Part shown: one piece after another, positions 33,983 to 42,345 of the stretch
Numbering within the stretch: position 1 is the stretch's first letter
Layout of the letters: each line of letters starts with the position of its first letter
Assembly (NCBI RefSeq): GCF_024707105.1
Contig: NZ_JANQAJ010000006.1
Location: 992,001 to 1,056,000, forward strand
From: Devosia ginsengisoli
GTDB lineage: Bacteria > Pseudomonadota > Alphaproteobacteria > Rhizobiales > Devosiaceae
DNA length: 64,000 bases
Reading direction: 5' to 3'
Translations under genes and position numbers: made by a program
The notes under the pieces: model-generated
The model's database searches: none
The model's input: the letters and a program-made list of their open reading frames with translations, nothing else
What the model was told of the DNA's origin: nothing

Positions 33983-35551
33983 ATGGCCAATGCCGTTTCC
34001 CAGCCCACTCTGATCGTCAAGAACAAGGGCCTGCTCACCGTGGCGCTCATGCTGGGCACCATCATGCAGGTGCTCGACACCACGATCGCCAATGTGGCCC
34101 TGCCGCATATGGCCTCGGCCCTGGGCGCGGCGCAGAACGAGATCACCTGGGTCCTCACCTCCTATATCGTGGCGGCGGCCATCGCCACGCCGCTGACCGG
34201 CTGGATGAGCGACCGGCTGGGCCAGCGGCGGCTGTTCCTCTTTGCGGTCATCGGTTTTACCGTGGCCTCGGCTCTGTGCGGCATTGCCACCAGCCTGCCC
34301 GAAATGGTGCTGTTCCGCATCCTGCAGGGCCTGTGCGGCGCCATGATCGCGCCGCTGGCGCAGACGGTAATGCTCAATATCAATCCGCGCGAGCGGATCG
34401 GCCAGGCCATGGCCATCTATGGCATGGGCATCATGGTGGCGCCCATTGTCGGCCCGACGCTGGGCGGCTGGCTCACCGAAAGCTTCGACTGGCGCTGGGT
34501 TTTCCTGGTCAACGTGCCTGTCGGCGCGCTCTGCGTCGCCATGCTCATGCTCTATATGCCCAATACCGAGATCAAGCGGCGGCGCTTCGATTTCTTCGGC
34601 TTCGGCATGCTGGCTCTGGCCGTCGGCGCCCTGCAATTGCTGCTCGATCGCGGCGCGGAAAATAGCTGGTTCCAGTCCACCGAGACCTGGCTGGAACTGG
34701 GGCTCGTCATTTCGGGCCTCTGGGTCTTCATCGTCCATTCGCTGACCGCCGAGCAGCCCTTTGTCGACCTGCGCATGTTCAAGGATTTCAACTTCGTCCT
34801 GGCCTCGGTGTTCATGCTGGTCATGGGCATTACCCTGTTTTCGGGCCTCGCCCTCCTGCCGCCGCTGCTGCAGAACCTGATGGGCTATTCGGTGATCTTC
34901 ACCGGGACGTTGATGGCGCCGCGAGGCCTGGCCACGATGGTGTCGATGATGATCGTGGGCCGGTTCAGCGGCAAGGTCGATGCTCGCCTGATGATGCTCT
35001 TCGGCGCTATCCTGATGAGCTACTCGCTGTGGATGATGACCAGCTTCAACCTGGAAATGGACTATTGGCCCATCATCATCACCGGGGCGCTGCAGGGCTT
35101 CGGCATGGGCTTCCTGTTCGTGCCGCTGTCGACAATGGCCTTTGCCACGCTGGCCCCGCGCATGCGTACCGATGCCACCGCCATGTTCAGCCTGGTGCGC
35201 AATATGGGCCAGGGCATCGGCATCTCGCTGGTCTCGGCCGTGCTGGCCAGCATGATGCAGGTCAACCATGCCGAACTCGCCGCCCGGCTCACGCCCACCT
35301 CGCAGGCCGTGCAGACCCAGATGCCGGGCCTGCTGTCGGGCGATCCGCAGATCGTCTCCATGATCAACGGCCTGGTGCAGCAGCAGTCGGCCATCCTCAG
35401 CTATCTCGATGATTTCTGGCTGATGATGCTGCTCAGCGTCGCCTCGATCCCGCTGATCCTGCTGCTGCGCGGCCCCAAAAAGCTAAAGAACGCGCCCGCC
35501 AAGACCGAGGAAGAACTGGCCCTCGAACGCGCCCACGCCATGGCGGACTAG
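33983..35551 (+). CDS. emrB: DHA2-family multidrug efflux MFS transporter, EmrB type
   Basis: A 522-aa inner-membrane transporter with 14 predicted helices. Motif A appears as GWMSDRLGQRRLF, motif C as GIMVAPIVGPTLGGWL, and LDTTIANVALPHMA in helix 1 is the DHA2 signature. The ATG at 33983 is chosen because the in-frame frame upstream overlaps emrA. With EmrA it exports hydrophobic toxic compounds using the proton gradient. Confidence 0.93.
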   Translation: MANAVSQPTLIVKNKGLLTVALMLGTIMQVLDTTIANVALPHMASALGAAQNEITWVLTSYIVAAAIATPLTGWMSDRLGQRRLFLFAVIGFTVASALCGIATSLPEMVLFRILQGLCGAMIAPLAQTVMLNINPRERIGQAMAIYGMGIMVAPIVGPTLGGWLTESFDWRWVFLVNVPVGALCVAMLMLYMPNTEIKRRRFDFFGFGMLALAVGALQLLLDRGAENSWFQSTETWLELGLVISGLWVFIVHSLTAEQPFVDLRMFKDFNFVLASVFMLVMGITLFSGLALLPPLLQNLMGYSVIFTGTLMAPRGLATMVSMMIVGRFSGKVDARLMMLFGAILMSYSLWMMTSFNLEMDYWPIIITGALQGFGMGFLFVPLSTMAFATLAPRMRTDATAMFSLVRNMGQGIGISLVSAVLASMMQVNHAELAARLTPTSQAVQTQMPGLLSGDPQIVSMINGLVQQQSAILSYLDDFWLMMLLSVASIPLILLLRGPKKLKNAPAKTEEELALERAHAMAD

Positions 35552-35589
35552 GCTCGTAGGTGGCGATCCCTGCATGGTTTGCCGAGGCT

Positions 35590-36036
35590 TCAGAGCCGCA
35601 GCACGTTGGCGCCGATGCTCGGTTCGATCGTGCGTTCCAGCCGGCGGTCGTAGCGGGTGATCGTCACTTCCAGCGAGCCGGTGCCGACGACGAGGCCCAG
35701 GATATGGCCGCCGAAGGCAGAAAAGTCCTCGTTGCCGGCCGTGCCATGGGCATGGATGGATGGTTTGCCGTCCTGCCAGGCCAGTGAGCCCGCAAGGCTG
35801 GCCATTTCCACATTCTCGAAGGTTCTGGGAGTAAAGTCCTTTTTCGAGAAATCATAGAAGCCGAAGGTCACGGCGCCGGCGAAACCGAGGCCGACCAGGC
35901 TAGCCGAGGGGATGTCCTCCGCAGTCATCAAGTGCTCGAGGGCGGCAAAGAGATCGTCACCCTGCCGCAGTACCATCAGATAGCCGCTGGGCGTGGGAAT
36001 AAAGCGCGGCGAGCCCGTTGCGTGCGATGAAGTCAT
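35590..36036 (-). CDS. PPC/DUF296 domain protein
   Basis: A 148-aa single-domain protein of the plants-and-prokaryotes-conserved (PPC) fold. Visible family features are FIPTPSGYLMVLRQGDDLFAALEHLM, GLGFAGAVTFGFYDF, and HAHGTAGNEDFSAFGGHILG with its clustered histidines, which may bind a metal. The ATG at 36036 is preceded by AGGA. It is the last chromosomal-type gene before the mobile island. Confidence 0.82.
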   Translation of the reverse strand: MTSSHATGSPRFIPTPSGYLMVLRQGDDLFAALEHLMTAEDIPSASLVGLGFAGAVTFGFYDFSKKDFTPRTFENVEMASLAGSLAWQDGKPSIHAHGTAGNEDFSAFGGHILGLVVGTGSLEVTITRYDRRLERTIEPSIGANVLRL

Positions 36037-36322
36037 GGCCATTCCTGTCACCGGTTGACGGCAAAACGAGGTCAGGCCCCGTTTGTTGCATCTGCCAACT
36101 GCCGCAAGGCAATTGCTGCCTGCAGCCGATCAAAATCACAAAGCCATTTCGATTGATGCCGGAATGGTGGAGCTGAGCTCCACCTAACCGATGTTCGCCC
36201 ACATTCGCAGGCGTCCTGATTTCTTTGGGATTTCTTGCCCGACCGTGAACATACGTTCTTGCTGCGTTCGTCTATGTTCGCTACCATCCGCGATGTGAAG
36301 TGGGGATGGAAGTGGGGAAGGC
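36037..36322. other. Left junction region of the mobile island
   Basis: No gene is seen. A perfect 8-bp-stem hairpin GGTGGAGC-TGA-GCTCCACC lies at 36166-36184 and an inverted repeat GAACATA...TATGTTC at 36247-36279. The integrase leader is just before 36323. An attachment site is expected here, but no direct repeat with the right end was found by eye and no tRNA gene is present. Confidence 0.45.
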
Positions 36323-37594
36323 ATGGCGCGCTCGCTGAACAAGCTGTCCGAAGTCGGCGTCCGCGCTGCCAAAACGGTCGGCCGTCATAGTGATGGTGGC
36401 GGCCTCTACCTCAATGTTTCAGCCAGCGGTGGAAAATCCTGGGTGTTCATGTGGACCCCGCCGGGCGGCAAGCGGCGCGAGATGGGCCTTGGCGCCTATC
36501 CAACCGTCACGCTCGCCAAGGCCAGGGCGATGGCGAACAACTACCGTGTTGATGTTGCCGAAGGCCGTGATCCCATTGCCGAGCGCGATCAGACCCCGGA
36601 GCCCAATTTCGGTGATGCCGCAGACCTGTTCATCGAGACGATCAAGTCGGAATGGACGAATGCCAAGCACGCGGAACAGTGGGAGCATACGGTCAAGGTG
36701 CGGTGTGCTTCGATTCGGAGCGTGATGGTTTCGGCCATTGCCCCGGACCATGTGCTGAAGGTTCTGCGTCAGCCCGTGAAAACGAAATATCGGGGCGTCG
36801 AGAAGAATGGCGAATTCTGGCTGTTGATGCCGGAAACCGCCAGCAGGGTCCGTAACCGCATCGAGCGCATTCTCGATTATTGCCGCACCAAGCGCTGGCG
36901 CACTGGCGAAAACCCGGCGCGGTGGAAGGGCCACCTGGCGCATCTGCTTCCCAAGCCGGCTTCTCTGATCCGTGGCCACCAGCCGGCAATGCCTTATGGG
37001 GAAGTCCCGGCCTTCATGGCGAAGCTGCGAGAGGAGGCTGGTTTACCAGCTCGAGCAGCAGAATTCACCATCCTGAACATGTCGCGTTCCAACGAAGTGC
37101 TGAGCGCGGAATGGACGGAGTTCGATCTCGTCGGCAAGTTCTGGACCATCCCTGCCGAGCGGATGAAGATGGGTAAGGAGCATGTCGTTCCCCTGTCTGA
37201 CCGCGCTATCGAAATCATCAAGGCCTTGAAGGAAGCGGGTACGAACAGTCGGTATGTCTTCCCTGGTCAGCCCCGAAAATTGGATGGTGAAGAGCGGCCG
37301 CTCTCGAACATGGCCATGCTGATGCTCGTCCGTCGAATGGGCTATATGGTCACCATGCACGGCTTTCGGTCATCGTCGCGGGATTGGGCCGGGGACATGA
37401 CGCCATTCCCGCGTGAGATTTTGGAGCACGCCCTCGCCCACAAGGTCGGAGACAGCGTGGAGGCTTCTTATCGGCGCATGACGGCGCTTATGAAGCGCCG
37501 CGAGCTCATGAAGGCTTGGGCGGCGTACTGCTACCCGCCTCAAGACGAGAATGTCGTGCCAATCGGTCGGAAGGCCGCGCAGGGTAGCGAATGA
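36323..37594 (+). CDS. int: P4-type tyrosine integrase (island left end)
   Basis: A 423-aa site-specific recombinase. The N-terminal DUF4102 arm-binding domain reads SDGGGLYLNVSASGGKSWVF and MGLGAYPTVTLAKARAMA. The catalytic domain retains the first arginine (NMSRSNEVLSAEW), the beta-hairpin lysine (MKMGKEHVVPLS), HGFRSSSRDW (His-x-x-Arg), the ALAHKV histidine and the EASYRR tyrosine. P4-type integrases drive insertion and excision of genomic islands. It faces inward and overlaps the next gene by ATGA. Confidence 0.93.
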   Translation: MARSLNKLSEVGVRAAKTVGRHSDGGGLYLNVSASGGKSWVFMWTPPGGKRREMGLGAYPTVTLAKARAMANNYRVDVAEGRDPIAERDQTPEPNFGDAADLFIETIKSEWTNAKHAEQWEHTVKVRCASIRSVMVSAIAPDHVLKVLRQPVKTKYRGVEKNGEFWLLMPETASRVRNRIERILDYCRTKRWRTGENPARWKGHLAHLLPKPASLIRGHQPAMPYGEVPAFMAKLREEAGLPARAAEFTILNMSRSNEVLSAEWTEFDLVGKFWTIPAERMKMGKEHVVPLSDRAIEIIKALKEAGTNSRYVFPGQPRKLDGEERPLSNMAMLMLVRRMGYMVTMHGFRSSSRDWAGDMTPFPREILEHALAHKVGDSVEASYRRMTALMKRRELMKAWAAYCYPPQDENVVPIGRKAAQGSE

Positions 37595-38538
37595 CAACCC
37601 ACGGCAAGGATGCTCCACCCGTTCCGCTCAAGACCTTGAAGGATACCGGATATGCAGGGAGCAAGAAATCCGAAGCGGCGCCGACCCAATCCGAGGGCGA
37701 AAGGTCGTTGCGCGCGTTAGATAATATGCTGACCGCCAGCATGCGCCGTGACGGCCTGTTGCCACCGCCCAATGACCCTCCGCCCGTACCTGCAACCCCG
37801 CCGCCCAATATCGCAGATTATGATCCGTTGCAGATGCCGGTTTGGACCCTTTTGATGGCTCTGGCATGGATCTCTTCACGCGACGTTGAGCGGGTAACTT
37901 GGCAACGTGACGATTGGCGGCGAGCGAATGGCTTGCCTGAGGGAAGCGTCCCAACCGTCTCGATTGGCGCTGGTGAAGGAATAGATGGTGCCGAGGTGGG
38001 GGGTAGTGACCCAACGGCGTTCAAGGCATTGGAAGCATTCGCTCAACTTCTTGCTGCTGGGCAAGAGGGCCGGATTGAAGTGCAAGCTATGTCAGACCGC
38101 GGCGAGCCGGACACCCTCCGCCCGATTGACTGGACTTACGGTAAGCTCTCATTTGACCATCAGTATGATGAAATATGGAGAGTAGGAAGGCAGCACTTCC
38201 ATACCCTTACCGTTCAGCGCGACAATCTGCTCAAGGCTTTCCCGCCCAAGTTGGCGATCCCGGTTTTGGCGCCCGGCGCCGATGAGCCCTTTGATCCGCA
38301 GTCCCATGATGACGGTCCGCAGGGCCTAGGCCCGACAGTTCAAATCTTAGCAGATGCGATCTGGAGCAAATGGCGTGGAATTCCCGCGGGCTTCCCGCGC
38401 AATGATGATCGGTACGGTGCGATATGGACCGAGGCCAAAAACCGTCAGCCGGCTTTAACGAATGACAAGAGGCCGTCAGCTGATTCATTCCAGCGCGCTG
38501 AGAAGGCCATTAAGGACCACTTAGCCAAGAGGCCTTAA
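37591..38538 (+). CDS. Hypothetical island protein co-translated with the integrase
   Basis: A 315-aa protein of unknown family. The N-terminal third is proline-rich and low in predicted structure (residues about 60-75 are nearly all Pro/Asn/Asp), followed by PVWTLLMALAWISSRDVERV and a C-terminal half with Trp-rich segments (IWSKWRGIPAGFPRNDDRYGAIW). It overlaps the integrase stop (ATGA 37591-37594), so it may assist recombination or belong to the same regulatory unit. Codon use is less GC-biased than in the chromosomal part. Confidence 0.7.
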   Translation: MTTHGKDAPPVPLKTLKDTGYAGSKKSEAAPTQSEGERSLRALDNMLTASMRRDGLLPPPNDPPPVPATPPPNIADYDPLQMPVWTLLMALAWISSRDVERVTWQRDDWRRANGLPEGSVPTVSIGAGEGIDGAEVGGSDPTAFKALEAFAQLLAAGQEGRIEVQAMSDRGEPDTLRPIDWTYGKLSFDHQYDEIWRVGRQHFHTLTVQRDNLLKAFPPKLAIPVLAPGADEPFDPQSHDDGPQGLGPTVQILADAIWSKWRGIPAGFPRNDDRYGAIWTEAKNRQPALTNDKRPSADSFQRAEKAIKDHLAKRP

Positions 38539-38542
38539 CTGG

Positions 38543-38592
38543 TTGCGGCGACTTGCTGATACTTGCGGATAGTTGCGGCGGTCTGCGGAAAT
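38543..38592. repeat. Five in-phase decamer direct repeats (TTGCGGNNNN)
   Basis: TTGCGG, TTGCTG, TTGCGG, TTGCGG and CTGCGG begin at 38543, 38553, 38563, 38573 and 38583, exactly 10 bp apart. The array lies 5 nt after the preceding stop and about 70 nt before the AlpA-like gene. One site per helical turn fits arm-type recombinase sites, excisionase sites or a replication iteron. Confidence 0.75.
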
Positions 38593-38615
38593 GACGACAT
38601 AAAATCAATGGCTTA

Positions 38616-38649
38616 CGTTCGTTCGTGTTCACGACAATACGAACGAACG
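38616..38649. repeat. Inverted repeat upstream of the AlpA-like gene
   Basis: cgttcgttcgt (38616-38626) and acgaacgaacg (38639-38649) are perfect 11-bp arms around 12 nt. It ends 9 bp before the ATG at 38659, consistent with an operator or with a stem in the mRNA leader. Confidence 0.75.
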
Positions 38650-38658
38650 AGAGCCGCC

Positions 38659-38853
38659 ATGCCCCTGAAACCCGCCTACACCGTCAGCCAGTTCCTGGCG
38701 GACTTTGCCATGGGCCGTACCCGCTTTTACGAGCTGGTGGGCCAGGGCGCGATCCGCGTCCGCAAGAACGGCAACAAGACCATCGTCACCGGCGACGACG
38801 CCCAGGCCTTCCTCGACAGCCTCCCGGTGGTGGCGCCGAAGCAGGCCGCCTGA
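38659..38853 (+). CDS. AlpA/excisionase-like helix-turn-helix protein
   Basis: A 64-aa protein of the MerR-like HTH_17 type: YTVSQFLADFAMGRTRFYELVGQGAIRVRKNGNKTIVTGDDAQAFLDSLP. This shape is shared by AlpA regulators and excisionases of P4/P2-like elements. Decamer repeats and an inverted repeat directly upstream are its likely targets. It probably controls integrase or acts as the recombination directionality factor. Confidence 0.8.
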   Translation: MPLKPAYTVSQFLADFAMGRTRFYELVGQGAIRVRKNGNKTIVTGDDAQAFLDSLPVVAPKQAA

Positions 38854-38918
38854 TCCAGCAACCCCCATAGAGAAGGGGGCTAAGCCCTGGCAGGCCGCCC
38901 CCGGAAAGTCGATTGAGA

Positions 38919-39107
38919 ATGACTTCATACCACCCCGTGGGCTGTTCCCGCAACACCCGCAATCTGCCGATCCCTCCCACCCGCGAGCCTGACCTCACCA
39001 AAGGCGGCAAGGTCATCAAGCGCCGCCGCCCGCATTGGTCGGCAAGCCTCTGCAATGCCGTCGCCGGTCTCGCCGGTATCGGTCAGGAGGCGCGCCATGT
39101 CGGCTAA
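38919..39107 (+). CDS. Possible small basic protein
   Basis: A 62-codon frame filling the gap between the AlpA-like gene and the next gene, which it overlaps by 11 bp. It is basic (GGKVIKRRRPHW) with no recognised domain and no strong ribosome site. Reported because the spacing suits a gene; it may be a chance frame. Confidence 0.35.
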   Translation: MTSYHPVGCSRNTRNLPIPPTREPDLTKGGKVIKRRRPHWSASLCNAVAGLAGIGQEARHVG

Positions 39108-39441
39108 GCTCAATTTCACCACGACAATCCATGGCGCCGATGGCGACCGCCGCATTGATGTTCTTGGCCGTGAGGCCTGGGCATTGCTCGAACTGGTCGA
39201 AGCCGGCTCTCGTGGCTGCACCCCCATCGACAATCCCGCGCCGCGCTGGAGCCATTATGTCTGGCTGCTGCGCGGCGACGGTTTCAAGGTCGAAACGATC
39301 GATGAAAGCCATGCCGGCCCGTTCGCCGGCTCCCACGCCCGCTATGTGCTGCATGATGATGTAACACTCGACGGTGGCAACCTGGCCGAATGGCGTCCCA
39401 ATGGCGTCCGCTATCCCGCAAAGCATGAGGTGGCGGCATGA
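39097..39441 (+). CDS. Phage-type winged-helix domain protein
   Basis: A 114-aa protein with AGGAGG ahead of the ATG. The segment LGREAWALLELVEAGSRGCTPIDNPAPRWSHYVWLLRGDGFKVET is a small winged-helix-like domain seen in alphaproteobacterial prophages and islands. It overlaps the next gene by ATGA. Probably a DNA-binding early protein; the role is unknown. Confidence 0.7.
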   Translation: MSAKLNFTTTIHGADGDRRIDVLGREAWALLELVEAGSRGCTPIDNPAPRWSHYVWLLRGDGFKVETIDESHAGPFAGSHARYVLHDDVTLDGGNLAEWRPNGVRYPAKHEVAA

Positions 39442-39878
39442 CCAAGCTTGGAACGGCGACGATCAACGGCAAGTCGGTTTCGTTCTTCGAGCCTCCTCAT
39501 AAAGATGGCCCCGATTTCCCATGGGTCGATGTCAAGGAACTGGCGGGGGCATTTCTCCCGCCGGATGCAGCGATCCGCATGGTGGAGCATGCCCAGCGGT
39601 TCGGTGGGGATGGGGAGCGCGTAGTAACCGTCACCCGCAACGGCGACGATATTGCCACCATTATATGCCACGCCCTGGCCCAGGGCCTGTGCGGTTTCAT
39701 TGATCAGCAAAATGGCTTCGCGCCGGCAGACGCCGACGATGCGGGCCCGGTCCATTGGCAATACTGCATTGCCGCCGGGCGATTTGCCGCCGATCACTGG
39801 CCCCTGTCGTTCGAGGGCATCATTCATGCCTTCCATCATGGCGGTGGTCACTTCATGCAGGCTCTGCGCGATGAATGA
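39438..39878 (+). CDS. Hypothetical phage-like early protein
   Basis: A 146-aa protein. The start, MTKLGTATINGKSVSFFEPPHKDGPDFPWVDVKELA, faintly resembles antirepressor N-termini that read a short beta-hairpin then DVKELA, but the similarity is weak. It lies between the winged-helix gene and the helicase gene, overlapping both, so it is part of the early replication operon. Confidence 0.65.
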   Translation: MTKLGTATINGKSVSFFEPPHKDGPDFPWVDVKELAGAFLPPDAAIRMVEHAQRFGGDGERVVTVTRNGDDIATIICHALAQGLCGFIDQQNGFAPADADDAGPVHWQYCIAAGRFAADHWPLSFEGIIHAFHHGGGHFMQALRDE

Positions 39879-41289
39879 CCCCGCTTTCGTCCCGGAGATC
39901 GAGCAGAACCTTTTGGGTGCAATCCTGTCTGGCGGCGACCACCGCCCGACACTGGCCCGGCTAACCCCAGAACATTTCCTCGAGCCCGCCCATGCCGAAA
40001 TCTATCGGCTGACCTGCGCTGCCCAGGATCAGTACGGCACGACCACGATGCCGACCGTGATCAAACTCGCAAGTTTGGATTTTGTTCGAGGATTCGCGGA
40101 TCACACCGGTATGCCGCTCGCCAGCTACCTGGCCGGACTTGTCAGCAGCACCCCGTTCGATGCCCGGAATATCAAGGGTGGCGCCAAGGCAGTGGTAAGC
40201 CAGTGGGCGCGACTGGGCCTGAAGGCGGAAGCCGCGGCGCTCATGGCAGCTGCATCCGACCCCTCCACGAATCCGGCCGAACTGGCTCGCGCCATCGTTG
40301 CGCGCGCCGATGAGATTGCATCGCACCTTCGGACGGGCGGCCGCACCAATACCCGGCAGACGTTTGCCGAGGCCGCGCAGGAAGCCCTTACGGCTTCCAT
40401 CGAAGCCAAGAGCCGCAAGGGGCTGACCGGTATCACCAGCGGCATAATCGACCTCGACCGGGCCACTGGTGGGCTCCAGCGCCGCGACCTGATCCTGATC
40501 GGCGCCCGGCCCTCAATGGGCAAGACGACATTGGGCACGTCCATCGCTCGCCATGCTGCTGCCAGCGGCGTTGGTGTTGGTATTTTCAGCCTAGAGATGG
40601 ATTCGGCCAAGCTGGCGGCCCGCATGGTATCGGATCTGGCTCATGCCGAGCGGACCCACATTCCCTACATGGATATGATTGCCGGCCACCTGACCGACGA
40701 GCAGGAGGAAGCCGCCGCCCTGGCGCTGGAGAAGTACTCCGGCCTCCCAATCCTGCTGGACGATGCCAGCGGGCTCACCATCGCGGAAATCCGGGCCAAG
40801 ACCGAAACCATGATTGACGAAGCCCAAGACCGTGGCGCACCGCTCGGCCTGCTCATCATTGACCATCTGGGTAAGGTGAAGCCATCAGCCCGATACGCCG
40901 GCAATCGCAACAACGAAATTGGCGAAATCACCGATGGGCTAAAAGCGCTGGCGCGAGAATATGATCTGGCCGTGGTGCTTCTGTCCCAGCTCTCGCGCCA
41001 GGTCGAAGCCCGTGACGACAAGCGCCCGTTGCTTTCCGACCTCCGGGACAGCGGCAATATCGAGCAGGACGCCGACGCGGTGATGTTCCTGCATAGGCAG
41101 GCCTATTATCTCGAACGCGCCAAGCCCGAGAAATACGACGAGCGCATTGAGTGGGAAGCCGAACTGGCCGCCGTCCGCAACCGGGGCGAACTGGCCATTG
41201 CCAAGCAGCGCAACGGCCCGTGTTCCACCATTGACCTCTTCATCGACGTAGCCTGTTCGGCCGTTCGAAACGCGGCCAGGAGCTATTGA
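39871..41289 (+). CDS. DnaB-type replicative DNA helicase of the island
   Basis: A 472-aa helicase. An N-terminal DnaB domain (EIEQNLLGAILSGG, LTPEHFLEPAHAEIYRL) leads to a RecA-like core: TGGLQRRDLILIGARPSMGKTTLG (Walker A), FSLEMDSAKLAARM, GLLIIDHLGKV (Walker B) and LSQLSRQVEARDDKRPLLSDLRDSGNIEQDAD. It would load at an island origin and recruit host primase and polymerase. The ATG at 39871 overlaps the preceding gene by 8 bp. Confidence 0.92.
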   Translation: MNDPAFVPEIEQNLLGAILSGGDHRPTLARLTPEHFLEPAHAEIYRLTCAAQDQYGTTTMPTVIKLASLDFVRGFADHTGMPLASYLAGLVSSTPFDARNIKGGAKAVVSQWARLGLKAEAAALMAAASDPSTNPAELARAIVARADEIASHLRTGGRTNTRQTFAEAAQEALTASIEAKSRKGLTGITSGIIDLDRATGGLQRRDLILIGARPSMGKTTLGTSIARHAAASGVGVGIFSLEMDSAKLAARMVSDLAHAERTHIPYMDMIAGHLTDEQEEAAALALEKYSGLPILLDDASGLTIAEIRAKTETMIDEAQDRGAPLGLLIIDHLGKVKPSARYAGNRNNEIGEITDGLKALAREYDLAVVLLSQLSRQVEARDDKRPLLSDLRDSGNIEQDADAVMFLHRQAYYLERAKPEKYDERIEWEAELAAVRNRGELAIAKQRNGPCSTIDLFIDVACSAVRNAARSY

Positions 41290-41291
41290 CC

Positions 41292-42221
41292 ATGGCACAG
41301 TTTCCCGCCCTTCCGCTCTGGACCGATGCCTACCTGGCGGACACCGGGCACCTGACCACGCTGGAGCATGGGGCGTACCTGATGCTGCTTATGTCCATGT
41401 GGCGCGCGGGCGGCGACCTGCCGAACGATGACCGGAAGCTGGCCCGATTTGCCAAGCTGACCACGCCCCAATGGCAGCGCATCAAGGACACCATCATGGA
41501 GTTCATGACGGTATCGCCAGACGGGCTCACCGTCTCTCAGGGGCGCCTGGGCGACGAGCTGCAGTATGTCCGTGATCACTCCAAGAAGCAGGCCAAAAAC
41601 TCCCGGCAACGGTGGGGAAATCGCACCGCAACCCCCGGACCCGTCGGACAGCACTCCGACCACCTGTCGGACGAGTCAGAGGCTAACCCTATGGAAACAC
41701 TCAATGACGGCGATGCCATGGGAATGCCAAACGCATCCCAAACCGATGCCCCCACACCCACACCCAATATAGTAGATACTAACGTATCTACATTGTCCGT
41801 TCCCGAAGGGTCTGAAACCGAAAAACCGGCTCGAAAGCGGATCGTCTATCCAGATGATTTCGAGACAGCCTGGCAGGCGTTCCCGACCACGCCGAACATG
41901 TCGAAAGCCGAGGCCCTGCCGGAGTGGAAGAGGCTGTCGCCTGATGATCGCGCCATGGTCTTGCCGTCAATCGCCGGCTATCGCGCCTTCCTCAAGGCTA
42001 ATCCCGCTCATCCGGCCATCCACTTCTGCCGATATCTCAGCAAGCGCCGGTTCGAGGGCTTTGCCGCGGCCGACATGCCGGTCGAAACTGAAAAAGACCT
42101 GGCTGACCCGATTGGGCTGGGCCCGCGGCAAGCGCCAGTGGCCGGTTCACCAGTGGGGCCCGATCCCCGGTCAACCTGGCTGTCGGGCGCCGGCCGACCT
42201 ACTCCAGCCCGGCGACGGTGA
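41292..42221 (+). CDS. DUF1376 phage replication-type protein
   Basis: A 309-aa protein whose first 100 residues are the DUF1376 domain (LPLWTDAYLADTGHLTTLEHGAYLMLLMSMWRAGGDLPNDD), usual in phage replication modules next to DnaB helicases and thought to act like a helicase loader or initiator. A low-complexity Thr/Pro/Asp linker follows. The C-terminal region (PDDFETAWQAFPTTPNMSKAEALPEWKRLSPDDRAMVLPSI) is the accessory domain often found behind DUF1376. It starts 2 nt after the helicase stop. Confidence 0.85.
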   Translation: MAQFPALPLWTDAYLADTGHLTTLEHGAYLMLLMSMWRAGGDLPNDDRKLARFAKLTTPQWQRIKDTIMEFMTVSPDGLTVSQGRLGDELQYVRDHSKKQAKNSRQRWGNRTATPGPVGQHSDHLSDESEANPMETLNDGDAMGMPNASQTDAPTPTPNIVDTNVSTLSVPEGSETEKPARKRIVYPDDFETAWQAFPTTPNMSKAEALPEWKRLSPDDRAMVLPSIAGYRAFLKANPAHPAIHFCRYLSKRRFEGFAAADMPVETEKDLADPIGLGPRQAPVAGSPVGPDPRSTWLSGAGRPTPARRR

Positions 42222-42345
42222 CGGCTGGCAGGAAGCCAGGGCGGCGTGAGGCGGATCACCCTGACAAGTGATTTGAGTTCCTCTTTTGTTCTCAATACAG
42301 TTTCTTTACCCGAACCCCGCATTTTGTGGGTCAGGAGTGGTTGTT

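Noticed and set aside
36037-36322. tRNA gene as the integration site of the P4-type integrase
   Set aside because: No tRNA or tmRNA sequence was found here or near 58.1 kb, so the attachment site remains undefined.
38543-38592. CRISPR array
   Set aside because: The repeats are 10 bp with no spacers of CRISPR length and no cas genes in the window.
38919-39107. Confident gene call for the 62-codon frame
   Set aside because: Weak ribosome site and no family; kept only as a low-confidence entry.
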